Under the pieces are notes generated by a model that searched no databases, was not told where the DNA came from, and worked only from the letters and a program-made list of their open reading frames with translations. Below, piece after piece: positions 9,177-17,619 of a stretch of 64,000 bases of DNA. Made by a program: the position numbers and the translations under genes. Positions within the stretch are counted from its first letter, which is position 1, and each line of letters begins with the position of its first letter. This stretch comes from Actinomycetota bacterium (GTDB lineage Bacteria; Actinomycetota; Actinomycetes; S36-B12): the NCBI GenBank assembly GCA_947449035.1, contig CANFQC010000001.1, positions 1-64,000 of the forward strand, in the 5' to 3' direction.

Positions 9177-9874
9177 GCATGCACCTCGGCGATATCGCGC
9201 AGGAACCATTCGAGGAGAACCTCGCAATTGGCGCGCGTGGCCGCACTCGCTTTCGCGAGATCGCCGATGAGCTGGTCAGCGGAGGTGTACGACGGGATGT
9301 GATCGGGGCCAAGCCGTGCCCAGTTAGAGACAAGTTCGACATTGGCCTCGGGATGGAACTGGGTGCCGATTGCCCGACCCTTGCGGAAGAGTTGGATAGC
9401 GTCATCGGTCTGCGCCAGGATTTCAACATCACTCGGCAGCACCATGCGATCTTCATGCCAGGTGAACCACGGCCCCTGCGGGATTGGCAGAGTAGCCCCG
9501 GTCGGTTCGATGCTGAGCAAACCGATCTCTTCACTTCCATTCGGTGCCTTCTCGACATGGCCGCCGAGGCTTTCGGTGAGCAATTGGCCGCCGAAGCACA
9601 GGCCGAGGTAGGGCACGTCATCGCGCATGGTCGTGCGAATGAGTTCGATCTCCGGCTCGACCCACAGTCTCGAGTTCTCGTCATACACATTCGAAAATGA
9701 ACCGAAAGCAATGACCGCATCGAACTCGTTGACGTCGGGGAAGTCGACATCGGGCTTCTGTGGGTCGGTCAGCACGATGTGCCTCTGCACCTCGTGACCG
9801 TGCTCAGCGAGCAATTCGCCGATCACGCCTGGAGCAGCTTCGGGCTCATGGCTGATGAGCAGTACTCGGGCCAT
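9173..9874 (-). CDS. Class I glutamine amidotransferase-like hydrolase (GATase 1)
   Basis: A 233-residue single-domain class I GATase. The nucleophile elbow GLCFGGQLL (Cys) and the GTQFHPEA box (His, Glu) complete the catalytic triad. As a stand-alone domain next to a GS-like ligase, it most likely hydrolyses a gamma-glutamyl amide rather than feeding ammonia to a synthase. That is the role of PuuD-type enzymes and of the amidotransferase-like partner in aniline and isopropylamine degradation; the role here is inference. The ATG directly abuts the GS stop, and the stop overlaps the CoA-transferase start. Confidence 0.85.
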   Translation of the reverse strand: MARVLLISHEPEAAPGVIGELLAEHGHEVQRHIVLTDPQKPDVDFPDVNEFDAVIAFGSFSNVYDENSRLWVEPEIELIRTTMRDDVPYLGLCFGGQLLTESLGGHVEKAPNGSEEIGLLSIEPTGATLPIPQGPWFTWHEDRMVLPSDVEILAQTDDAIQLFRKGRAIGTQFHPEANVELVSNWARLGPDHIPSYTSADQLIGDLAKASAATRANCEVLLEWFLRDIAEVHA

Positions 9875-11218
9875 TTAGACCACGGCCCGATAGCGCTTGA
9901 GCTCCCACTCGCTGACATCTTCACCCTGTTCGGCATTCGCGGTGAACTCGTCGAACTCACGGCGCTGCATGATCAGGAAATTCTCCACGAAGGTATCGCC
10001 GAAAACCGAGCGAGTGAAGGCGGAATCGAAGTTATCGATTGCACCCGAGATGCTGGTGGGCAGACGCTCCCACTGCTCCTCAGCATGCGGATCGCCGGTG
10101 GTCTGCGCCATGAGCGCATATTCATTCTCGAGACCATCAAGCCCTGCGGCCAGAACTCCCGCGAACACCAGGTATGGATTCGCGTCAGCCGCGGCCCAAC
10201 GAGCTTCGAGTCGATTGCCGGCGCCCGCACCCACGATGCAGCGCACGCCGACGAGGCGATGATCCAGGCCCCAGGTGACCTGGGTAGGTGAGAAGGAGTA
10301 ATCCTGCACTCGCTTGTAGCCGCTGATGGTCGGGGTCATGATGAGCTGCAGTTCCTTATGGTGCGCCAGCAGGCCTGTCAGGTACTTGCGCATCAGGGTG
10401 TTACCCAGCACTGAGTCTTCGTCCTGCACCGAGAACGCGTTCTTGCCGTCTTTGGTGAGCGACTGGTGAATGTGCATTCCGTTACCGGCTTCGGAGATGA
10501 ACGGCTTGGCCATGAAGGTCACGTTGAGTCCGTGACGCTTGGCGCATAGCCGCACGATGTACTTGAAGTACACGGTGTCGTCAGCCATCTTCAGCATCGG
10601 GCCGTAGCGCACGTTGATCTCTGTCTGCCCCGGGCCATATTCGACGTTGCAGGCTTCGACCTCGATACCGGTCTTGCGCAGCGACTCGCGGATGTCGAAC
10701 ATGAAGGGCTCCATCTCCCAGCCGCGGTAGATGGAGTAGCAGTTGATGTCGTCGTAGAGCGGCTTCCAGTCCTCGGTGAAGAAGTGGCACTCGAGCTCGG
10801 ATGCCGCATCAACGCCATAACCCATAGCCTCGGCACGCGCGAGCTGCTTCTTGAGCATGTTGCGGGCATCCATGGCGATCGGTTCATGGCCGTCTACCGT
10901 CACCGTGTCGCACATGACGATGGCGACCCCTTCTGTCCAGCCGGCAATGCGGAAACTGGAGAGATCTGGGATCGCGTGCATGTCGGGAACGCCGCCATCG
11001 ACGGAGACCCAGGGGGTGTCGAAGATGAAGCAGGTGGGATCCCAGCTGTAGACCACGCTGGCGATGGCATAACCCGAGCCGCGCAGGAACTGCTTCACCG
11101 GGAGACGCTTGCCACGGGGCATGCCCCAGCTGTCGACGATGACGCACTCGACGGTGTGTACGCCATGCTCCTCGCACAGGGCAGCAACGCGATCGCGCTC
11201 GGCGGGGTCCCAGGACAT
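9875..11218 (-). CDS. Glutamine-synthetase-like gamma-glutamyl ligase (GS1)
   Basis: A 447-residue protein of the GS catalytic fold. Metal ligands are visible in SELECHF (about residue 145), EYGPGQTEI, and GNGMHIHQS; ATP/phosphate residues are in SGYKR and LEARW. The usual EAP after YKRL is altered (YKRVQDYSFSPTQ), and there is no NLYD-type adenylylation tyrosine, so it is unlikely to be the housekeeping glutamine synthetase. A gamma-glutamyl-amine ligase of the GlnA3/GlnA4/PuuA/IpuC kind fits better, because a GATase follows at once. It is divergent from a zinc alcohol dehydrogenase-P450 operon. Confidence 0.85.
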   Translation of the reverse strand: MSWDPAERDRVAALCEEHGVHTVECVIVDSWGMPRGKRLPVKQFLRGSGYAIASVVYSWDPTCFIFDTPWVSVDGGVPDMHAIPDLSSFRIAGWTEGVAIVMCDTVTVDGHEPIAMDARNMLKKQLARAEAMGYGVDAASELECHFFTEDWKPLYDDINCYSIYRGWEMEPFMFDIRESLRKTGIEVEACNVEYGPGQTEINVRYGPMLKMADDTVYFKYIVRLCAKRHGLNVTFMAKPFISEAGNGMHIHQSLTKDGKNAFSVQDEDSVLGNTLMRKYLTGLLAHHKELQLIMTPTISGYKRVQDYSFSPTQVTWGLDHRLVGVRCIVGAGAGNRLEARWAAADANPYLVFAGVLAAGLDGLENEYALMAQTTGDPHAEEQWERLPTSISGAIDNFDSAFTRSVFGDTFVENFLIMQRREFDEFTANAEQGEDVSEWELKRYRAVV

Positions 11219-11306
11219 GAATCCTCCAAAACGGTGAATTAGATACTTGATAAATGTAGTCTCAGAACAGGCCCCTCATGGGGAAATATCGCAGAAAGTA
11301 GGCCCG

Positions 11307-12308
11307 ATGCGCGCCGTTGTCCTGACATCGCCCGGCACTCCTTTGGAATTAGTCGATGTCCCTGACCCGGTGATCGATCCCTCTGGTGGCCCTCATCAGT
11401 CTGTCCTTGACGTGCTGGCCTGCGGCATCTGCCACTCCGACCTGCATGTGTCCTCCGGAGACTTCCCCGTGCCCATGCCCGTGACCATGGGACATGAAGT
11501 GGTGGTCGCGCATCCGACCCTCGGCAACTGCCTGGTCTACGCCTGCTGGGGATGCCGCCAACCCGGCTGCTTCGCCTGCGCCTCGCAGCAGGAGATGATC
11601 TGCCCCAATAGCCAAGAGATCGGTCTCTTTACCCCCGGTGGCTACGCCGATCGCATCTGGGTGAAGGACGACTACTACCTCGTGCCTATCGGCAACCTCG
11701 ATCCCGCCAAGGCAGCTCCGCTGGCCTGTGGCGGACTTACTGCGTACCGCGCCATTGATCACACCTTGCCGTTTCTGGCCGCAGCGCCGAGCAAGGGCGT
11801 GCCCCATCCGCGAGCTCTCGTGATCGGTGCCGGAGGTCTCGGCCAATTCGGGCTTCAGTTCCTGCGTATCCGCTCCGAGGCCGAGATCGTTGTCGTCGAT
11901 GCCTCACAGCAGAAGCGCGAACTCGCACTTCAACTCGGCGCTGACTCTGCTGTTGCTCCAGGCGAGGTTGAAGGCACGTTCACTGCCGTCGTCGATTTCG
12001 TCGGCGCCGAGGCCACGGTGCAGACCGCCCGGGATCACGTGGCGCGCCAAGGGATCAGCGTGACCGTCGGACTCTTCGGGGGCACGATCCCCTTCGGTTT
12101 CGGGGTAGTCCCACATGAGGCTCACTTCATGACATCCGTGTGGGGTTCACGCGACCAACTCGCCGAGCTCATCGCCCTGGCGCAGCAGCATGACCTGCAC
12201 TCCGAGGTCGAGCTCATCGGCCTCGATCAGGCACAGACTGCGCACGATCGCCTTCACGAAGGCAAGGTCAACGGCCGCTTCGTCCTCGTTCCCGGGGCAA
12301 CGGGATGA
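11307..12308 (+). CDS. Zinc-dependent alcohol dehydrogenase (MDR family)
   Basis: A medium-chain dehydrogenase/reductase of 333 residues. Catalytic zinc ligands are in CGICHSDLH and the GHE segment; the four structural-zinc cysteines are in CWGCRQPGCFACASQQEMIC. The nucleotide site is VIGAGGLGQFG near residue 175, followed by an acidic residue (VVVDAS), which favours NAD. I start at ATG 11307 (MRAVVLTS), the canonical MDR N-terminus; the upstream in-frame extension has no family similarity. The stop overlaps the P450 start (ATGA), so it probably oxidises the alcohol made by that P450 or a related intermediate. Confidence 0.88.
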   Translation: MRAVVLTSPGTPLELVDVPDPVIDPSGGPHQSVLDVLACGICHSDLHVSSGDFPVPMPVTMGHEVVVAHPTLGNCLVYACWGCRQPGCFACASQQEMICPNSQEIGLFTPGGYADRIWVKDDYYLVPIGNLDPAKAAPLACGGLTAYRAIDHTLPFLAAAPSKGVPHPRALVIGAGGLGQFGLQFLRIRSEAEIVVVDASQQKRELALQLGADSAVAPGEVEGTFTAVVDFVGAEATVQTARDHVARQGISVTVGLFGGTIPFGFGVVPHEAHFMTSVWGSRDQLAELIALAQQHDLHSEVELIGLDQAQTAHDRLHEGKVNGRFVLVPGATG

Positions 12309-13540
12309 GCGCGAATCTCGATATCGACATCACTGATCCGGCGTCGTACGCAAACGGCATTCCGCACGAGGTCTTCGCCGAGATGCGTCGGACCGAACCG
12401 GTCGCACAGCGCATGTATGAAGGGCGCCCCTACTGGGCAGTGACAACGTACGCCGACGTTACTGAGGTCACTCGCGACCCCTTCACCTACTCGAGTGCCC
12501 GCGGCATGACGAATCTGCCTGATCTCACCGAGGAACAGATGACGGCGCGGCGCTCCATCATCGATACCGATGCGCCCGATCACGTGCGCCTGCGCAAGCT
12601 CGGTATTCCGGCCTTCACCGGACGCAAGGTCAAGGGCTACGAGGAAGTCACGCGCGATATTGCAGCGCAGTTGCTGCGCGATGCTCGCGAAGCCGGCAGC
12701 GTCGACATCGTGCAAGCCATCTCGGCACCACTACCTATTCGCGTGATTGTCAATATCCTTGGCGTGCCCGAAGAGGACACCGACTACCTGGTGAAGCTCT
12801 CCGATGAGCTCATCGACTCCAGCGGTGTTGCACCTGACGCTTATGGCAACACCACGCCGCTCGAACTACTGCCCTTTAGCTCACCGGCCTCGCATGCCCT
12901 CTTCGAGTACGGCCGCGGCATGCGCGAAGAGCGCACCAAGAACCCGAAGGACGATCTCGTCACCACCCTCGTGGAGGCGGAAGATGACGGCGACCCCCTA
13001 AGCGACTTCGACTTTACGAACATGTTCCACGTGCTCGTCTTCGCAGGCAACGAGACCACCCGCACCGCCATCAGCAACGGCATCGACGCGTTCATCCATA
13101 ATCCCGATCAACTCGAACTGCTCCACAAGCGCCCCGAACTCGTCGACAATGCAGTCGAGGAAATCATTCGCTGGGCTACACCCGTGATGTACATGCGACG
13201 CACCGCGACCAAGGACACCGTCCTCCACGGCGTACCGATCAAGGAGAATGACAAGGTCGTCATGTGGTACGCCTCGGCAAACTTCGATGACACCGAGTTC
13301 GCGAACCCGCTGACCTTCGACATCACTCGCGAAATCCGTCCGCCGCAGGTCTCCTTTGGCGCGAAGGGCCCGCACCACTGCCTCGGCGCACCACTTGCAC
13401 GAATTGAGATCAAGATCCTGCTTGAGGAGATGATCAAACAGGGAATCTATTTCGAAGGCAATGGCGAAGTCGTGCGCACTAAATCGAATTTCGTGAACGG
13501 GATCGCTTCACTGCCCGCTATCGTCAGTGCATGCAGATAG
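12305..13540 (+). CDS. Cytochrome P450 (P450-1)
   Basis: A soluble class I bacterial P450 of 411 residues. The I-helix reads FAGNETTRT (oxygen activation), the K-helix ExxR is EEIIR, and the heme-binding loop is FGAKGPHHCLGAPLARIE with the Cys thiolate ligand near residue 358. The AGNETTR form of the I-helix is common in the CYP124/125/142 group that hydroxylates steroid or branched alkyl chains, but family assignment needs an alignment. It needs ferredoxin and reductase; the only classical pair in the window is at 33635-35001. It overlaps the alcohol dehydrogenase by 4 bases and the next gene by 10. Confidence 0.93.
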   Translation: MSANLDIDITDPASYANGIPHEVFAEMRRTEPVAQRMYEGRPYWAVTTYADVTEVTRDPFTYSSARGMTNLPDLTEEQMTARRSIIDTDAPDHVRLRKLGIPAFTGRKVKGYEEVTRDIAAQLLRDAREAGSVDIVQAISAPLPIRVIVNILGVPEEDTDYLVKLSDELIDSSGVAPDAYGNTTPLELLPFSSPASHALFEYGRGMREERTKNPKDDLVTTLVEAEDDGDPLSDFDFTNMFHVLVFAGNETTRTAISNGIDAFIHNPDQLELLHKRPELVDNAVEEIIRWATPVMYMRRTATKDTVLHGVPIKENDKVVMWYASANFDDTEFANPLTFDITREIRPPQVSFGAKGPHHCLGAPLARIEIKILLEEMIKQGIYFEGNGEVVRTKSNFVNGIASLPAIVSACR

Positions 13541-14217
13541 GCGAACATCTCGACTTCTTCGAGAGTGATGCCCAATGCTTTATTGAGGTCGTGAGAACTT
13601 CTGACCTCGCCGCATCCGTGCCGGGATGCCCAGGCTGGCAGTTGCGTGATCTCGCTCTTCACCTTGGCACCGTTCATCGCTGGGCGAAGGCCTGCATAGA
13701 GTCGAACGACGCGCTACCCCGAGTGGAATCACCAATTGAGGATGCCCTGCTGTGCGCATGGCTCGATGAAGGATTCACTGATCTGGCCGGTTTCTTGAGA
13801 GCAGCCGACCCTCAACGGAAGACCTGGACGTTTGGACCCGAGCCGAGACTGACGTCGTTCTGGTTCCGGCGGCAGGCACACGAGGCATCCGTTCATCTAT
13901 GGGATGCACGGAGCGCCGTAGGTTTCGTAGAGCCAATCGATGAGCAGCTCGCGGCAGATGGCGTGGCAGAGGTGTTCGAAGTTTTCATCCCCCGTGAATT
14001 GACACGCGGGCGAATGCAATACCCCGACGAGGGAGTGCGAATCGTGCTCGCGGACGGCCGAAGCTTTAATCTCGGAGAACGAATAGTCGGCGAGGTATCG
14101 GGAAGTTCAAGCGATATCCTCTTGGCACTCTGGCATCGCTTGCCGACCTCTGTGCTTACGACTGATACGGATGCGGAAGTCCTCGAGACAGCATTCGCGC
14201 GTGCACTCACCTCCTAA
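13531..14217 (+). CDS. MDMPI-type mycothiol-dependent maleylpyruvate isomerase family protein
   Basis: A 228-residue protein with the DinB-like four-helix N-terminal fold of the TIGR03083/MDMPI family. The signature VPGCPGWQLRDLALHLGTVHRWA (about residues 28-52) includes the His expected to contribute to the metal site. A C-terminal MDMPI-type domain follows (about residue 140 on). Family members use mycothiol, an actinobacterial thiol, for isomerisation, transfer or detoxification. It is co-transcribed with the alcohol dehydrogenase and P450-1, where it may handle an electrophilic intermediate; the specific reaction is unknown. Confidence 0.78.
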   Translation: MQIGEHLDFFESDAQCFIEVVRTSDLAASVPGCPGWQLRDLALHLGTVHRWAKACIESNDALPRVESPIEDALLCAWLDEGFTDLAGFLRAADPQRKTWTFGPEPRLTSFWFRRQAHEASVHLWDARSAVGFVEPIDEQLAADGVAEVFEVFIPRELTRGRMQYPDEGVRIVLADGRSFNLGERIVGEVSGSSSDILLALWHRLPTSVLTTDTDAEVLETAFARALTS

Positions 14218-14234
14218 TTCCCGCCTACGGCGCT

Positions 14235-15833
14235 CTATTTGAGCCGGAAGCGCTGCAGCTTTCCGGTAGCGGTGCGCGGCAGCTCGGTCACGAACTCGAT
14301 CGCACGCGGGTACTTGTACGGAGCGATAGTCGCCTTCACGTGATCTTGCAGTTCCTTGGCCAGTGCCTGGCCGGGCTCGTATCCTGCGGCCGGCACGACG
14401 AAGGCCTTGACGATCAGGCCACGATCTTCATCGGGTGCGCCGATCACTGCAGTCTCGGCCACAGCCGCGTGCAGCATCAGCGCGTTTTCGACTTCAGGTG
14501 CTGCGATGTTGTAGCCGCTCGACACGATCATGTCGTCGGAGCGCGACACGTAGTGGAAATGGCCGGTCTCGTCGATGACGAAAATGTCACCGGTGATGTT
14601 CCAGCCGCCCCGCACGTACACGCCCTGGCGGGTGTCAGCGAGGTACCTGCAGCCCAAGGGGCCTTTCACGGCAAGGCGACCGGGTGTTCCGACCGGAACT
14701 GGCTCAAGATTCTCATCGACGACCTGCGCGATGAAGCCCGGCACAGGCTTGCCTGTTGCACCGGGCACCATGTCGTCGACGCGTGCCGAGATGAAGATGT
14801 GCAGCATCTCGGTGGCGCCGATGCCATCAATGAGTTCGAGCCCCGTCGCATCGCGCCAGGCCTGCCAGGTGGCCTGCGGCAGATGCTCACCCGCCGAAAT
14901 GCAGCGTCGAAGTGAAGGCAGTCCACCTTCGGACAAGTTCGCCAGCATCGCGCGGTAGGCCGTGGGTGCAGTGAACAGGCAGGTGATGCCATGTCGCGGA
15001 ATCTCCTCGAGAAGCACGGGCGGCGATGCGGACTCGAGCAGCACTGTCGAGGCACCGGCACGCAGCGGGAAGATGACTAAGCCACCGAGGCCAAAGGTGA
15101 AGGCAATCGGTGGGGAGCCTGCGAAGACGTCATCAGCCGTAGGCGCCAGCACGTTCGCCGAGTAGGTATCGGCGATGAGCAGGATGTCGCGATGGAAGTG
15201 CATGGTCGACTTAGGGCCGCCGGTCGTGCCTGACGTGAAGGCCAGCAGCGCGACGTCCTCGGCATGCGTGTCACACGCGACGTTGATGGGCGATGCCGCT
15301 TCGCATCGTGCGATGAGGTCGGCAGCAGAGTCGCCGCCGTAGGCAATCGTGACGCCATGGAAGCCAGTGACGGCTTCCCACTCCTCCAGGTAGCGATGAT
15401 CCACGATCGCGAACTGCACCTTCGCAATGTCGACGACCTTTTCAAGTTCACCCGCGCGAAGCATCGGCATAGTCGTGACCACGACTCCACCGACACGCAG
15501 CACTGCCAGCCAGGAGATCGCGAGCCAGGGGTTGTTGGGGCCGCGAAGCAAGACGCGATTGCCGGGCTGCACCCCCGAGTCAACGAGAACGTTCGCGGCA
15601 CGCGAGACGAGGTCGAGCACTTCGCCGTAAGTCCACGAGGTACCGGCGCCGGCGATAGCGGGGCGAAGCGCACCGTGACGGGCGATGGTGCTCTCAAGAA
15701 GTTCTACCGACGCATTGAGGCGCTCGGGGTAGCCGAAGGAGTCGACGCCGATGAGCTCGGGCCACTCGGCGAGCGGCGGCAGGTTGTCGGCAGCGAAGGT
15801 GTCGATGTGCCCAGTAAGCCGGCCTGGCTTCAT
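14235..15833 (-). CDS. Aryl/acyl-CoA ligase, (2-amino)benzoate-CoA ligase-like
   Basis: An ANL-superfamily enzyme of 532 residues that adenylates a carboxylic acid and forms its CoA thioester. The P-loop FTSGTTGGPK is near residue 203, the A5 region reads GIGATEMLHIF, and the C-terminal lysine motif is PRTATGKLQRF. The N-terminus (DTFAADNLPP..WPEL) and GATEMLHIF are typical of benzoate- and 2-aminobenzoate-CoA ligases, so an aromatic acid is the likely substrate; this is inference. AGGAGG lies just before the ATG. It follows the permease on the same strand but is separated from it by a strong hairpin. Confidence 0.85.
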   Translation of the reverse strand: MKPGRLTGHIDTFAADNLPPLAEWPELIGVDSFGYPERLNASVELLESTIARHGALRPAIAGAGTSWTYGEVLDLVSRAANVLVDSGVQPGNRVLLRGPNNPWLAISWLAVLRVGGVVVTTMPMLRAGELEKVVDIAKVQFAIVDHRYLEEWEAVTGFHGVTIAYGGDSAADLIARCEAASPINVACDTHAEDVALLAFTSGTTGGPKSTMHFHRDILLIADTYSANVLAPTADDVFAGSPPIAFTFGLGGLVIFPLRAGASTVLLESASPPVLLEEIPRHGITCLFTAPTAYRAMLANLSEGGLPSLRRCISAGEHLPQATWQAWRDATGLELIDGIGATEMLHIFISARVDDMVPGATGKPVPGFIAQVVDENLEPVPVGTPGRLAVKGPLGCRYLADTRQGVYVRGGWNITGDIFVIDETGHFHYVSRSDDMIVSSGYNIAAPEVENALMLHAAVAETAVIGAPDEDRGLIVKAFVVPAAGYEPGQALAKELQDHVKATIAPYKYPRAIEFVTELPRTATGKLQRFRLK

Positions 15834-15881
15834 GCGTCCTCCTGCCTGGTTTCTACGCCATCAATCTGTTTTCGGAAATGG

Positions 15882-15915
15882 GAAGGGGGATGGACCACAC
15901 GGTCCATCCCCCTTC
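15882..15915 (-). terminator. Strong hairpin terminator after the permease gene
   Basis: A perfect 15-base-pair inverted repeat (arms 15882-15896 and 15901-15915, loop ACAC) begins 6 bases downstream of the permease stop. On the minus strand it is followed by a T/C-rich stretch. It should separate permease transcription from the aryl-CoA ligase gene. Confidence 0.8.
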
Positions 15916-15921
15916 TTGGGA

Positions 15922-17490
15922 CTAGCTGACGAAGTTGTGCACCGCGTCGTAATTCTCGGACTTAGAACGAATCTTGCCGATGATCACGCCAACGATGAAG
16001 AGCGCGGGCGTGAGCAGGACCAGAATCCAGCCGGTGGTGTCCATCTCCCACGGCCCACAGCCCGACCCGGCGTCTCCCGGGCAGGCAGCCGGATCAGTCG
16101 CTACTCCTGCGAGCAGATTGAAGCGGCTCACGAGTAGGTACTCTCCGACAGCGAGACCCACGATGGCCAGGAGCGGCGCGATGACCGTGTGCCAGATTCG
16201 AGTGTCTTCCTTCGTGCGACGGAAGTACACGATCACCGAGAGGCTCACGAGAATCTCGGTCAGCACGATGGCGATAACTGCGACATTGCCGAACCAGTAG
16301 AACATGTTCAGGATCGGGTCGAGGTTCAAGATCGCGAAGAGAACCGTGACCGCAGTGGCCAGTACAGTCACTGCGACCGTGCCGACCCAGGGAGCCTGAT
16401 ACTTGTTCGTGCGATCGAACACCTTCGGCAGCACTCCCGAGCGACCCATCGAGAACAGGTAGCGAGAGGCGCTGTTCTGGAAGGCAAGGGTGGCAGCAAA
16501 CAGTGAGGTCAGCACGATCCAGGTGAAGACCTCGGCGAGCCAGTGACCCACGAATGTCTCGGTGACACCAAAGAGCATCGCTCCGGGATTCGCCAGCGGT
16601 ACTCCGTCGACGGCGGTGATCTCGAAGACCTTGTTCTGGATGTCGCTCGCGCCGAGACCGGTCACGAGACCGAAGCCGACCACTGCGAACAGCACGGTGA
16701 TGAGGATGACAGAGATGTACGTCGCCTTAGGAACAGTGCGCTTGGGATCCTTCGACTCCTCGCCGTAGATCGCCGTCGCCTCGAACCCGATGAACGAGGC
16801 GAAGGCGAAGGCGAAGGCGATACCGGCACCTCCGGTAAGGCCGCCCGAGAAGATCGACGAGGGAGCGAATGAGGCTCCGAGGTCCGCACCCTCAGGACCG
16901 CCCTTGATCAGCACAATGATGCCCACGAGGAAGAGTGCGATGACCTCGATGGTGAGGAGGACTCCGAGCACCTTCGCGCCGATATCGACCGACATGGCCG
17001 AGAGGACGAACACGATGGCGATGATGATCAGCGCCCACACCCACCAGGCGAGTACGAACCCGTACTCATCCATTTTCAACTTGATCTGGAAGGAGATGAA
17101 TCCGATGACACCCCACTGGACGGTGAGGTAGGCGAGTACCGAGGCGAAGGAGCTTCCGACACCCCACGAGATGCCGAGACCGCGTCCGACATAGGCGAAG
17201 AAGGCACCCGTGTTGGTGACGTAGTGCGACATGGTCGCATACCCGACGCTGAAGATCAGCAGGATGAAGCCGACGAAGACGAACATGCCGGCTGCTCCGG
17301 CGCCGTCACCGAGACCGACGGCGACAGGGAAAGCGCCCGTCATGCCGGCCAGTGGCGCTGCTGCGGCAACAACGAAGAAGACGATTCCCCAGAGTCCGAG
17401 GGTTCCCTTCTTCAGTGAAGTCTGCTTGGTCTCCGGATCACCGGCGCCAAGATGCTGATCAGAATGAGGGAGGTTTTCCCTTTGCGACAT
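15922..17490 (-). CDS. APC-superfamily amino acid/amine permease
   Basis: A 522-residue integral membrane protein with about 12-14 hydrophobic segments. It begins KKGTLGLWGIVFFVVAAAAPL, a typical APC first helix with the unwound G-containing segment. The family imports amino acids, polyamines or other amines by proton symport. A GGAGGAGAC ribosome site precedes the ATG. Its promoter region carries a copy (17515-17538) of the palindrome found at the gamma-glutamyl/P450 genes, so I infer it imports the amine or amino acid substrate of that regulon (compare PuuP in the putrescine pathway). Confidence 0.88.
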   Translation of the reverse strand: MSQRENLPHSDQHLGAGDPETKQTSLKKGTLGLWGIVFFVVAAAAPLAGMTGAFPVAVGLGDGAGAAGMFVFVGFILLIFSVGYATMSHYVTNTGAFFAYVGRGLGISWGVGSSFASVLAYLTVQWGVIGFISFQIKLKMDEYGFVLAWWVWALIIIAIVFVLSAMSVDIGAKVLGVLLTIEVIALFLVGIIVLIKGGPEGADLGASFAPSSIFSGGLTGGAGIAFAFAFASFIGFEATAIYGEESKDPKRTVPKATYISVILITVLFAVVGFGLVTGLGASDIQNKVFEITAVDGVPLANPGAMLFGVTETFVGHWLAEVFTWIVLTSLFAATLAFQNSASRYLFSMGRSGVLPKVFDRTNKYQAPWVGTVAVTVLATAVTVLFAILNLDPILNMFYWFGNVAVIAIVLTEILVSLSVIVYFRRTKEDTRIWHTVIAPLLAIVGLAVGEYLLVSRFNLLAGVATDPAACPGDAGSGCGPWEMDTTGWILVLLTPALFIVGVIIGKIRSKSENYDAVHNFVS

Positions 17491-17514
17491 GTCTCCTCCA
17501 TAGGGACGCGGTCG

Positions 17515-17538
17515 TTAACGTACGGATACGAACGATTT
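17515..17538. promoter_or_regulatory. Candidate operator, site F (weaker copy)
   Basis: TTAACGTA-CGGATACG-AACGATTT matches 17 of 24 positions of the pattern AGATCGTT-CGGGTCCG-AACGATCT seen best at 28975-28998. It lies 25-48 bases upstream of the permease start. The right arm is well preserved and the left arm is degenerate, so it is less certain than the other sites. Confidence 0.45.
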
Positions 17539-17619
17539 ACGAATACTTGATCAAACGAGCCGCCTGCGCAAGCACTTTCGGAAAGTGGCGCGGTCACGAT
17601 TTCGCCTCTTTCTTCAGGC

